From: Haliscomenobacter sp041740695 | GTDB taxonomy: Bacteria; Bacteroidota; Bacteroidia; Chitinophagales; Saprospiraceae | Assembly (NCBI RefSeq): GCF_041740695.1 | Contig: NZ_JBGSLK010000134.1 | Coordinates: 62,001-126,000, forward strand | Direction of reading: 5' to 3' | DNA length: 64,000 nucleotides | In this document: positions 9,201 to 16,540 of the stretch, one piece after another | Layout of the letters: each line of letters begins with the position of its first letter | Position numbering within the stretch: position 1 is the first letter of the stretch | Notes under the pieces: generated by a model | What the model saw: only the letters and a program-made list of their open reading frames with translations | What the model was told of the DNA's origin: nothing | The model's database searches: none | Made by a program: the position numbers and the translations under genes

Positions 9201-10514
9201 CTCGCCACTGCGGCTAATTATTTGGAGGGAACTATGGCTCGCTCTGTACCTGTAGTGATTGGCTTTTTGGCCAATCAGGTTCCATTGCGCGGCTTGGGTG
9301 CCCGGATTGGCGACATGGTGGGTCGAGTGCGGGAAATGGTGGATCAGGGCTTGACCTGGTTGGTGAATAAAGCGGTGACGATGGGGCGGAGGTTGATGGA
9401 TCGGTTGATGGGGAGAGGGGGAGATGAGGCTCAATCCTCTGATGTACAAGAAGGTAGGATACAGAAACCATTGAGATTTGCCAATGAATCTCACTCAATA
9501 AGTGTTGAAATGAGCGGGAATATTGAATTTTTTATGGCCAGCTCAACCCCTCTGCCAGTGATGAGTCAATTGGTGGAATTAAAAAGACACTATATCGAAG
9601 GATACAATGGTCAAGGAGGGCACTTAGCACGTCAAAATCAACCTGAAGCTCTCGAACAATTAGATAGAAAGATAGAAGAAATAAGACTGAGAAGGAGGGA
9701 GATTATTGGGGAACACAATAATTCTCGAAATGCTTCAGAAAAACAAAGAATTCTAGAAGACGGCCTTGACGAACTTGAAGAAAAAATTGAAACAATGAGC
9801 TCATACATGTTAGACACATTTAGTGAGGCTTTTGGTGGTGCAACGGATGTCTCTGTACAAGATCAAGTATTTGTAATTAATACAGATCGTTATTATCAAG
9901 TTACAGATGTTAGAGTTATAGATAGAGGAAGGTTTGGATTTAGGGCTAGCTCTCAAAGCCTAAGTGAAAGCAACATGTTTTTCCCTTACGAGGAAAATGA
10001 ACGTACATGGAGAAAAGCCCCCGCAAATCGACCTAGATCAAGATTCGTAAAACCAAATTATGAATTAGAATTAAACCATTCGAGGTTCAGAGGAAAGAGA
10101 CTAGGAGAAGCTATTCGCCAAGTACTATATGGAAGCTGGTTTGCAGACACATTAAGATGGAAACAAGCAAGGCTAAATACTGACTTAAAGCACATTAAGA
10201 ATGGTATTGTCTATTTTATAAGTGAATATAATGATATTGAAACCAATCCTAACGAATTTGATGATAAAGATGGTAGAAGGCTAAAGTTAATATTGCCAAC
10301 TCGTGCTTCTATTGACCACACTACTCCTGTTGCAACTCATTGGAACCAAGACGGAAATAACCAAAATCAGAATTTCCGTCAAAACTGGTATAATAATTAT
10401 TCAAGTGGTAATCTAAAGATAATTTCCACAGAACTTAATAGCTCATTAGGTGCGCGTAATGATAATTATAACAATATAACTAAGGAAAACTTTACAGGGC
10501 CAGATGAAGTATAA
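6198..10514 (+). CDS. DUF4157 (eCIS core domain) giant protein with repeat region and candidate C-terminal nuclease toxin
   Basis: A 1438-residue protein. Residues 1-240 are low-complexity, rich in Q, E and P, with two CxxC pairs (KCATCE and KCADCAPEE). Residues about 245-340 form the DUF4157 domain, with FAGRLQSSLSGGSALGAPV, FSRVQIHTG and the zinc-type motif AHELTHTVQQ (first His near 332). DUF4157 marks proteins loaded into eCIS particles. Residues about 365-1060 are long amphipathic helices containing three copies of a unit starting IPGYSLLKVLIGQD, LPAYRLLTKILHRD and IRGYHLMTVLLGKD (near 374, 508, 646). From about residue 1075 the DNA becomes AT-rich; this tail ends with IDHTTPVATHWN, then RQNWYNN, GNLKIIS and NSSLG, an arrangement like HNH endonucleases. 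The start overlaps the tape measure stop by 7 bases. Toxin function is inferred, not shown. Confidence 0.75.
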   Translation: MVKGTTATVETGRKSGKLFRKQEEVQSKRAQADHASSSFFSAEGSFFKGVQSKCATCESEGEVQAQFIPAIQRVEASDDIQRQSETGVEEAVQRAAQEPEIQNKCADCAPEEAEPTIQTTLQRSPEEEDVEFQRQPEEVQEKPQLQAASAECAAESIQPAEIPTSAVPNGVQASLKVGAPNDRYEQEADQMGEWVMRMPDTQFSSGEGIVPSDTGSSIRRQEEDEPADVQGKMVQRTPGLQRAPSGGLQTTTGFAGRLQSSLSGGSALGAPVQQGMESAFNADFSRVQIHTGPSAASLSNEIGAKAFTYQNHVFFNEGNYQPETQSGRFLLAHELTHTVQQGAAVKRSEASTPDVQASWFDDALSWLSGFSDHIPGYSLLKVLIGQDIFTGQSVPMTAENLVRGIFGLLGTLGHLVYDKLAEYQIIQDAFTWLRGQLRTLNINMSRIREIIQAAWDEMPVLNVPGLLYRHFNPLVDDIRTFASNTVDQVIQLLKDALVSVLKAMAIDRLPAYRLLTKILHRDPLTGEEVPATTVEILEDFLRMINANDELEQMRERGTLQKTADWIDEQMGQFMSLIDELGGIFQRIWALFSLETLSDIVGKLEEIITAFTSFVQRVFTFASNVAITVLQFIKDSLLNWLRTHANGIRGYHLMTVLLGKDPVTDQVVERNARNILSGFVELVAGPEKFQEIEQSGAIGRMAAWLEGLIARTGITLQMVIDLFVGIWNSLTIQDLIHPLDAFERVITKFRDPIQRVLTFIVEVIKKVVEIVLELMQFPSELIAQIIQRAMAAIEDIQRDPLGFLKNLLGAMKLGLQQFFGNIGTHLLNGLSGWLFAELQQAGITPPQDFSLRSIVGFVFEVLNISMERIWQKLAEHPQIGPERVARVRQFIETASGAVEGAWAFIQDIQREGISAIWRHIQEQLANLWNTVLESVQNWVMEQVVNGIMRRLITMLDPTGIMAIINGAMAFYQAVKSFIERLREILEVINSFVGGIAEIARGSLATAANYLEGTMARSVPVVIGFLANQVPLRGLGARIGDMVGRVREMVDQGLTWLVNKAVTMGRRLMDRLMGRGGDEAQSSDVQEGRIQKPLRFANESHSISVEMSGNIEFFMASSTPLPVMSQLVELKRHYIEGYNGQGGHLARQNQPEALEQLDRKIEEIRLRRREIIGEHNNSRNASEKQRILEDGLDELEEKIETMSSYMLDTFSEAFGGATDVSVQDQVFVINTDRYYQVTDVRVIDRGRFGFRASSQSLSESNMFFPYEENERTWRKAPANRPRSRFVKPNYELELNHSRFRGKRLGEAIRQVLYGSWFADTLRWKQARLNTDLKHIKNGIVYFISEYNDIETNPNEFDDKDGRRLKLILPTRASIDHTTPVATHWNQDGNNQNQNFRQNWYNNYSSGNLKIISTELNSSLGARNDNYNNITKENFTGPDEV

Positions 10515-11070
10515 ATTAAAAACCGAACAATCTATGAGAGCAATTTTTGTTATTGCTTTTTTGGCACTCCTCGCCGCCCTCACATGGGCAGCCATCCACA
10601 GCTACCACCTACTCATCCAGCAGGTACAGGTGCTGCCCCCTGATCTATGGGCAACCTTGCTCATCGTTAGCTTCATAGCCATTGCCACAGCCCTAATCCT
10701 CGCCGCCGCCATCCGCAGCAATGGCCGGAGCTGTACATTTAAAGAAATCATCCACCGCCGCCTCGACCTTTACGAAAACTTCATCGTCATCTGGCAGTCC
10801 TTAAAAAACCTGCAAGACGTGGATAAAATCGCTACCTTACATTTACAAGCCGACGAACTCAAAAGCAGCATGGCCCTCGTCGCTTCTGCCGAAGTGCTCC
10901 GAAACCTGAACCGGCTACTGGATCAAGCAGCCCAAGAAGGCCCGCAAGCGGCCCAAAAAACGTATGAAGAACTACTACTTTCCATGCGCCGCGACCTGCA
11001 ACTCTCTACCCTGTACCCGCTACCGAGTGAACTGAGCAAACTATTCGCCAACCCACAAAACAACCGCTAA
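10504..11070 (+). CDS. Small two-helix membrane protein in eCIS cluster
   Basis: A 188-residue protein, family not recognised. Two hydrophobic helices near the N-terminus (about residues 12-38, IFVIAFLALLAALTWAA, and 46-70, LWATLLIVSFIAIATAL) are followed by a soluble helical domain of about 110 residues rich in Leu, Gln and Ala. Start choice is uncertain: ATG at 10504 overlaps the upstream gene by 11 bases, while ATG at 10534 (MRAIFVIAF) would start cleanly after it. Its stop overlaps the next start (TAATG at 11068-11072), so it is translationally coupled to the second DUF4157 gene. Position directly after a candidate toxin gene suggests an immunity protein or an inner-membrane partner of particle release. 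Neither is demonstrated. Base composition returns to the GC-richer level of the cluster after the first 60 bases. Confidence 0.6.
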   Translation: MKYKLKTEQSMRAIFVIAFLALLAALTWAAIHSYHLLIQQVQVLPPDLWATLLIVSFIAIATALILAAAIRSNGRSCTFKEIIHRRLDLYENFIVIWQSLKNLQDVDKIATLHLQADELKSSMALVASAEVLRNLNRLLDQAAQEGPQAAQKTYEELLLSMRRDLQLSTLYPLPSELSKLFANPQNNR

Positions 11071-12464
11071 TGGCCAAGCAACGACAATTTCGGCGCAAGC
11101 GCCGAGGCCCCAAGGGGAACACCAGCCGGCCGGCTTTTTTCCAAAATGCCAACCCTGAATCGAGTATTGAAATCAACAATACTACTTTTTTTGGTCCAGC
11201 CAGCGGCAAAGTACAGCCCAAACTCCAGGTGAACCAACCCGGCGATGTATACGAAAAACAAGCCGATGCGATGGCCGAACAGGTAGTCAATAGTGGACCA
11301 CCGACACAAAGTATCGCCACTCCAGCACCAAAGGCTGCCCAACGCCAGGGCAAAGAAGACATTCAAAAGGCAAGCCAACCCGAGGAAGTCCAAAAAATGG
11401 CTCAACCCGAAGAGGAAAAGCCCATCCAAAAAATGGACAAACCCGAAGAACCCCAGCGGAAAGAACAAGAAGAGGTGCAGCGCAAACCGGAAGAAGAACC
11501 AGCCGTCCAAAAAAAAGAAGAAGAGGTCAAGCGCAAACCCGAAGAAGAAAAAGTACAGGCTCAAACTTCGGGCAATGGGGGCGGAACTGCCCCCTCCGGA
11601 TTTGCGGCCAACCTGAACCACAGCAAAGGGCAAGGCAGTGGACTGAGCAAAGGTACCCTCAACGAAATGTCCACCGCATTTGGCCAGGACTTTAGCGGGG
11701 TGCGCATCCACACCGATAGCCAGGCCGAGCAGTTGAGCGAAGAAATCAGCGCTCAGGCCTTCACCCACGGCAATGACATTTACTTCAACCAAGGGAAGTA
11801 CAACCCTGAAAGCCAAGATGGCAAACGGCTCTTGGCGCACGAGCTGACCCATGTGGTGCAGCAGGGTGCAGTAGCACCTACCCCAACTATTCAACGTCAA
11901 GATGTTGAAGAAATGTCAACCCCAGTTCCTGAAGATTTTGCGGTAACCCGCAATCGCCGAGGAAGAGCCACTCGTGCTGCAGGAACAGTAGGCGGGGTAA
12001 ATGTGGCCATTAATCCTGACCGAAGAGGAAGAGTCCCCCGAGGATCGAGTGGAGTTACCAATGTTCGTTTACGCTGGACTACACCTAGTGCAAGTTTTTC
12101 GCCAACAGTTTCAGGTATTCGGGGTTCAGTAAGAATTTCCATGTCCATTGGCACTACTTATCGTCGTGGTGTTGATACACAGAACCCTTCTGGATATGGT
12201 AGAGGTACTACCCCTGGTGATCAGGCTGATGGCAACGTTTCTTTACGTTTTCATGAAGGAAGCCATGGAACCCTGGCGATGGAATTTACACGCAATAATC
12301 CCTTGCCCCAATTTACCGGAGCCGAGGGGATGACCAGGGCTGAATACCAAGCAGCTATTACCCGATTTAACCAAGAAATGAGGGATTACAACCAACGGCT
12401 TCAAGAAGCCCAAGTGCAAGAAGTAGATTGTGTAGGTTCTTCTGCGTCATTTTGCACCCCTTGA
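11070..12464 (+). CDS. DUF4157 (eCIS core domain) protein with second HExxH motif, candidate peptidase cargo
   Basis: A 464-residue protein. The N-terminal 170 residues include KLQVNQPGDVYEKQADAMAE, the usual lead-in to DUF4157 proteins, and then a highly charged run of KPEE, VQKK and VQRK units. DUF4157 occupies about residues 175-270, with FSGVRIHTDSQAEQLSEEI and AHELTHVVQQ (HELTH near 257). The C-terminal domain (about 290-464) is different: a beta-rich start, then RFHEGSHGTLAMEF with a second HExxH (HEGSH near 395), a helical YQAAITRF stretch and a final VDCVG. This resembles DUF922-type or other small zinc peptidases, a tentative assignment. It starts inside the previous stop codon and ends 20 bases before the ATPase. 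As a DUF4157 protein it is a probable payload, and the second zinc site could be its enzymatic activity. Confidence 0.75.
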   Translation: MAKQRQFRRKRRGPKGNTSRPAFFQNANPESSIEINNTTFFGPASGKVQPKLQVNQPGDVYEKQADAMAEQVVNSGPPTQSIATPAPKAAQRQGKEDIQKASQPEEVQKMAQPEEEKPIQKMDKPEEPQRKEQEEVQRKPEEEPAVQKKEEEVKRKPEEEKVQAQTSGNGGGTAPSGFAANLNHSKGQGSGLSKGTLNEMSTAFGQDFSGVRIHTDSQAEQLSEEISAQAFTHGNDIYFNQGKYNPESQDGKRLLAHELTHVVQQGAVAPTPTIQRQDVEEMSTPVPEDFAVTRNRRGRATRAAGTVGGVNVAINPDRRGRVPRGSSGVTNVRLRWTTPSASFSPTVSGIRGSVRISMSIGTTYRRGVDTQNPSGYGRGTTPGDQADGNVSLRFHEGSHGTLAMEFTRNNPLPQFTGAEGMTRAEYQAAITRFNQEMRDYNQRLQEAQVQEVDCVGSSASFCTP

Positions 12465-12484
12465 ATTATTTATCAGGATCGTTT

Positions 12485-13900
12485 ATGAAAAATCAAGAAA
12501 ACATCTTCAGTCGTCTTTTTTCGAGTGGAAAAGAAATAGAAGAAGGGACTCCCCTTCCTATTGAAAGAATTAATGCGATGGAAGGAGCGTCAGCGCTGGC
12601 CAAATCTCTTATTTTTCTTCAAAACATCATCCACGCCCGCCTCAATCACCATTTTGGCAAAACGGATACTTTTGTCCAACCCGAATACTCATTTGTAGAC
12701 GATGGTTCGGTTTTTGCTCGATATGTGATTGACCACAAACTCAGCGTTGAGGAATTTATCCTCCTTTTGCTGGCCTTGGCCCCCCATGCGCATCCCGATT
12801 TGTTCAGCGATTTGATCAGAAACCACTTGCCCAAGGGAGGCGACTTCCCAGACTTTGGAGGAGTGCGTGGACAAAATTACCGGGGCATCATGCCTACTGG
12901 TGAGACCGTACTTTTTGTGCTGGCCGGGATGAACCTGGATCATCGCTTCCAATTGATGCATTGGTTCAACAGTAAGGAATGTTTCCCTTTTGCCACAGGT
13001 TTGGTGAGTTTTGATGGCAGCAAAGATCTTGAACCTGAAATGAGTGCCCGTCTATTACTGGCCCCCGAAAAAATGACGGAGTTCATCACCGGAAACCGCT
13101 GGAGACCGGCCTACAGTGGTCAATTCCCGGCGGCTCTGCTCACTACGGACATGGACTGGGATGACCTCATTTTAGCACCAGCTACCCACCGGGAATTATC
13201 GATGATCAAATATTGGTTGGATCATCACGACAATCTTGATGCGGATCCCAAATTGGGTAAACGCACCAAACCGGGCTTTCGGGCATTGTTTCATGGGCCT
13301 CCAGGTACGGGCAAAACCCTCACTGCTGCATTGTTGGGAAAATTGTTCGATCTGGATGTTTACCGCATCGACCTTTCCATGATTGTATCCAAATACATCG
13401 GCGAAACGGAAAAAAATTTACAATACATCTTTGATAAGGCGACCCACAAAAATTGGATTTTGTTTTTTGATGAAGCGGATGCCTTGTTCGGCAAACGCAC
13501 CAATGTCCAATCTTCGCACGATCGCTTTGCCAATCAAGAAGTTTCCTATCTGTTGCAAAAAGTGGAAGACCACGATGGTCTAGTCATTTTGGCAACCAAC
13601 TTTAAAAGCAACCTTGACCAAGCTTTTATGCGTCGTTTTCAAGGGGTGGTGAGTTTTGCGATGCCAGACGTGAGGGAGCGCAAATTGTTATGGCGCAATG
13701 CTCTTCCGATTCACCCAGCCTTGGCGCCTGACTTGAATATTGACCAACTGGCGCAGCAATACGAAATAAGTGGTGCAGCGATTGTCAATATCTTACAAAT
13801 GTCGGCACTAAAAGCTTTGTCTGAAAGTCGAGCCATTACGCATACTGATTTAATGGAAGGTTTGCACCGGGAGTTTGCAAAAGAGGGCAGGACCTTGTAG
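12485..13900 (+). CDS. AAA+ ATPase of contractile injection system (Afp15-like)
   Basis: A 471-residue AAA+ ATPase. Walker A is GPPGTGKT near residue 270, Walker B is ILFFDEADALF near 325, followed by the sensor-1 segment LVILATNFKSNLDQAF and arginine-rich second-region motifs (RRF). The N-terminal 230 residues form the extra domain seen in the eCIS-associated, membrane-free ATPases. In Afp and PVC particles the ATPase acts in the cytoplasm during assembly or cargo loading. The ATG at 12485 was chosen because the longer frame from 12428 would overlap the upstream gene and add residues unlike the family; MKNQENIF is a natural start. It is the last gene of the cluster: 238 bases without a gene follow, then an unrelated pyrophosphatase. 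Confidence 0.85.
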   Translation: MKNQENIFSRLFSSGKEIEEGTPLPIERINAMEGASALAKSLIFLQNIIHARLNHHFGKTDTFVQPEYSFVDDGSVFARYVIDHKLSVEEFILLLLALAPHAHPDLFSDLIRNHLPKGGDFPDFGGVRGQNYRGIMPTGETVLFVLAGMNLDHRFQLMHWFNSKECFPFATGLVSFDGSKDLEPEMSARLLLAPEKMTEFITGNRWRPAYSGQFPAALLTTDMDWDDLILAPATHRELSMIKYWLDHHDNLDADPKLGKRTKPGFRALFHGPPGTGKTLTAALLGKLFDLDVYRIDLSMIVSKYIGETEKNLQYIFDKATHKNWILFFDEADALFGKRTNVQSSHDRFANQEVSYLLQKVEDHDGLVILATNFKSNLDQAFMRRFQGVVSFAMPDVRERKLLWRNALPIHPALAPDLNIDQLAQQYEISGAAIVNILQMSALKALSESRAITHTDLMEGLHREFAKEGRTL

Positions 13901-14043
13901 TACCACCAATATTCCCAAAAACCATTGAAAAGGAGGCAGCTTATCCCCCGAAAAGAGGATCAGAAACCAAATTGCCACACCTGAACATATCTCCCCACCT
14001 CAATAATTCCCAACCCATACTATAAAAGTTACAATTTTCAGTC

Positions 14044-14051
14044 TACCTTTG
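14044..14051 (+). promoter_or_regulatory. Bacteroidota -7 box upstream of pyrophosphatase
   Basis: TACCTTTG matches the Bacteroidota sigma-A -7 consensus TAnnTTTG and lies about 88 bases before the pyrophosphatase ATG. No clear TTTG was found at the -33 position, so this is a moderate call. The surrounding gap 13901-14138 (238 bases) shows nothing else that I can identify. Confidence 0.4.
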
Positions 14052-14138
14052 CGCGATTCTGAAATTATCGTATTCATTTAGCTGCTCTAAACTGCTAAGT
14101 GTTTTACATTTTAACACGCAAAAGTATCGCACACTTCT

Positions 14139-16376
14139 ATGGAATCCTTAGTGTACCTACTACCAGGTTTTGGTATTTTGGCTTTGCTGTACATGGCTTA
14201 TTTATCCTCTTGGGTAACCAAGCAAGATGCTGGTGGAGATAAAATGCAGGAAATTTCGGCTGCAATTGCCGACGGAGCAATGGCTTTTTTGAAAGCTGAA
14301 TATAGCCGCCTGGCTATTTTTGCAGTCATTGCCAGTATCTTACTGGTGATCCAATCCCAAATGGTTGAAAACTCCCATTGGTTGATTTTTGTAGCCTTTA
14401 TCTTTGGCGCAAGCTTCTCGGCCCTCGCTGGTTTTTTTGGGATGCGTATTGCGACTAAGGCCAACGTACGCACCACTCAGGCCGCTAAAACCAGTTTGGC
14501 ACAAGCCCTCAAAGTCTCCTTTACGGGAGGTACCGTAATGGGGATGGGTGTTGCCGGTTTAGCTGTATTTGGGTTGAGTATGTTTTTCATTTTCTTCTAC
14601 AACTTCTTCATGGGTGGCCAGATGAGCGGCGTGAATGACATGGAGCGGGTATTAGAAGTATTGGCTGGTTTCTCACTTGGCGCTGAATCCATCGCCTTGT
14701 TTGCACGCGTAGGTGGTGGTATTTACACCAAAGCTGCCGACGTAGGTGCCGACCTGGTAGGAAAAGTAGAAGCAGGTATTCCCGAAGACGATCCCCGCAA
14801 CCCGGCCACCATCGCCGACAACGTAGGTGACAACGTAGGTGACGTAGCGGGCATGGGCGCCGACCTTTTTGGCTCTTATGTAGCCACGGTATTGGCGGCG
14901 ATGGTTTTGGGCAACTACCTGATCCAGGATAACCCTTCCGTAGCCAACGATGCTTTTGGTGGAATCGGACCAATCCTGCTTCCCATGTTGATCGCCGGAT
15001 TGGGCATTGTTTTGTCCATCATTGGCAGCTTATTGGTTCGGGTTGGGGAAGGCAATGCTTCTTCTCAAACCGTTCAAAATGCACTCAACCGCGGCAACTG
15101 GGGTTCAATCATCCTGACTGGGGTGGTCGCTTATCCAGTCATCACCTGGATGTTGCCTACCGATTTGAACATCAACTATTTTGGCGAAGGCATCAAAACG
15201 GTCCCTTCTCTCTACGTTTTCTACGCGGTTTTAGTCGGTTTGATCGTGGGTGGTTTGATTTCGATCATTACCGAATATTATACGGCCATGGGTAAAAAAC
15301 CTGTGAATGACATCATCCAACGTTCTTCCACTGGCCCGGCAACGAACATCATTGAAGGTTTGGCACAAGGGATGTTGTCTACGGCATTGCCCGTCATCCT
15401 GTTTGCCATTGCCATCTTTGTGACTTATTCACTGGCTGGTTTTTACGGTGTAGCCATGGCTGCTTCCGGTATGATGGCCACTACGGCTATGCAGTTGGCG
15501 ATTGATGCTTTCGGACCGATTGCGGACAACGCTGGTGGTATCGCCGAAATGAGCGAATTGCCCAAAGAAGTACGTGAGCGCACCGACATCCTGGATGCAG
15601 TAGGCAATACCACTGCGGCCATCGGTAAAGGTTTTGCGATTGCTTCAGCGGCTTTGACTGCCTTGGGTTTGTTTGCCGCTTATGTGACCTTCACCAAAAT
15701 TGATGGGATCAACATCTTCAAAGCTGACGTACTCTCCGCCTTGTTTGTCGGTGGGATGATTCCGGTGGTATTCTCTGCATTTGCCATGCGTGCGGTAGGC
15801 CGTGCAGCCATGTCGATGGTGCAGGAAGTACGTCGTCAGTTCCGCGAGATTCCAGGCATCCTGGAAGGAACGGGTAAGCCTGATTATGGCCGTTGTGTAG
15901 ACATCTCGACCAAAGCCGCCATCCGCGAGATGACCATTCCTGGCCTGATTACCATCGTTACTCCAATTGTGATTGGTTTCTTGTTGGGACCAGAAGCATT
16001 GGGTGGCTATATGGCTGGTGTAACCGTATCAGGGGTGATGTGGGCAATCTTCCAGTCCAATGCTGGTGGTGCCTGGGACAACGCCAAGAAGTCATTCGAA
16101 AAAGGAGTAGAAATTGACGGTCAAATGTACTACAAAGGTTCTGAACCACACAAAGCTGCCGTTATTGGTGACACAGTGGGTGACCCTTTCAAAGATACTT
16201 CTGGCCCATCCATGAACATTCTCATCAAATTGACCTGTCTGGTTGGTTTGGCCATTGCTCCGATTCTCGGCGAGCAGTACGCTGCCAAAAAGGAAGAAGT
16301 TGGTCAAAAACAAGAGAAAAAAGAAATCAAACTGGAATCGAAGTTGGAGAAAGATGCTCCAGCGGAAGTGTTCTAG
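14139..16376 (+). CDS. hppA: Membrane-bound ion-pumping inorganic pyrophosphatase
   Basis: A 745-residue integral membrane pyrophosphatase with about 16 transmembrane helices. It hydrolyses cytosolic pyrophosphate and pumps H+ or Na+ out of the cytoplasm. The substrate motif DVGADLVGKVEAGIPEDDPR is near residue 198, followed by NVGDNVGDVAGMGADLFGSY; a second acidic motif, FGPIADNAGGIAEM, is near 457. The sequence GNTTAAIGKG (near 488) has Ala and Gly where K+-independent enzymes have Lys and Thr, which marks the K+-dependent subfamily. H+ versus Na+ specificity cannot be decided by eye. The C-terminus carries a charged Lys/Glu tail of about 30 residues. The gene stands alone, with its own -7 box upstream and a strong terminator downstream. 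Confidence 0.95.
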   Translation: MESLVYLLPGFGILALLYMAYLSSWVTKQDAGGDKMQEISAAIADGAMAFLKAEYSRLAIFAVIASILLVIQSQMVENSHWLIFVAFIFGASFSALAGFFGMRIATKANVRTTQAAKTSLAQALKVSFTGGTVMGMGVAGLAVFGLSMFFIFFYNFFMGGQMSGVNDMERVLEVLAGFSLGAESIALFARVGGGIYTKAADVGADLVGKVEAGIPEDDPRNPATIADNVGDNVGDVAGMGADLFGSYVATVLAAMVLGNYLIQDNPSVANDAFGGIGPILLPMLIAGLGIVLSIIGSLLVRVGEGNASSQTVQNALNRGNWGSIILTGVVAYPVITWMLPTDLNINYFGEGIKTVPSLYVFYAVLVGLIVGGLISIITEYYTAMGKKPVNDIIQRSSTGPATNIIEGLAQGMLSTALPVILFAIAIFVTYSLAGFYGVAMAASGMMATTAMQLAIDAFGPIADNAGGIAEMSELPKEVRERTDILDAVGNTTAAIGKGFAIASAALTALGLFAAYVTFTKIDGINIFKADVLSALFVGGMIPVVFSAFAMRAVGRAAMSMVQEVRRQFREIPGILEGTGKPDYGRCVDISTKAAIREMTIPGLITIVTPIVIGFLLGPEALGGYMAGVTVSGVMWAIFQSNAGGAWDNAKKSFEKGVEIDGQMYYKGSEPHKAAVIGDTVGDPFKDTSGPSMNILIKLTCLVGLAIAPILGEQYAAKKEEVGQKQEKKEIKLESKLEKDAPAEVF

Positions 16377-16394
16377 TCTGAGATAGGATAGATC

Positions 16395-16437
16395 AAAAAA
16401 ACTCCTGTTCACACGAGTGTGGGCAGGAGTTTTTTTT
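16395..16437 (+). terminator. Intrinsic terminator after pyrophosphatase
   Basis: The stem AAAAAACTCCTG pairs with CAGGAGTTTTTT (positions 16396-16407 and 16424-16435 in the main stem), with an inner CACAC/GTGTG stem at 16410-16421, and the 3' arm runs into a T tract. It begins about 20 bases after the stop codon. Because it is A-flanked and T-flanked it could also work in the other direction. Confidence 0.85.
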
Positions 16438-16540
16438 GTGAATTTTTAAAATAAAAAGTTTTGTAATTTTTAAAATAAAATTTATTTTTGCTATTGCTGT
16501 AAAATAAAATTACAATTAACTTGCCGGAAAAAGCTTTTTC

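Noticed and set aside
11067..11900. 277-codon minus-strand frame with very Phe/Leu-rich product
   Set aside because: It is the complement of the Lys/Glu-rich repeats of the DUF4157 gene, which explains the FFF runs; no own promoter or family.
12428..12484. Upstream extension of the ATPase frame
   Set aside because: It overlaps the preceding gene by 37 bases, and the added residues (MCRFFCVILHPLNYLSGSF) are not ATPase-like; ATG 12485 is more natural.
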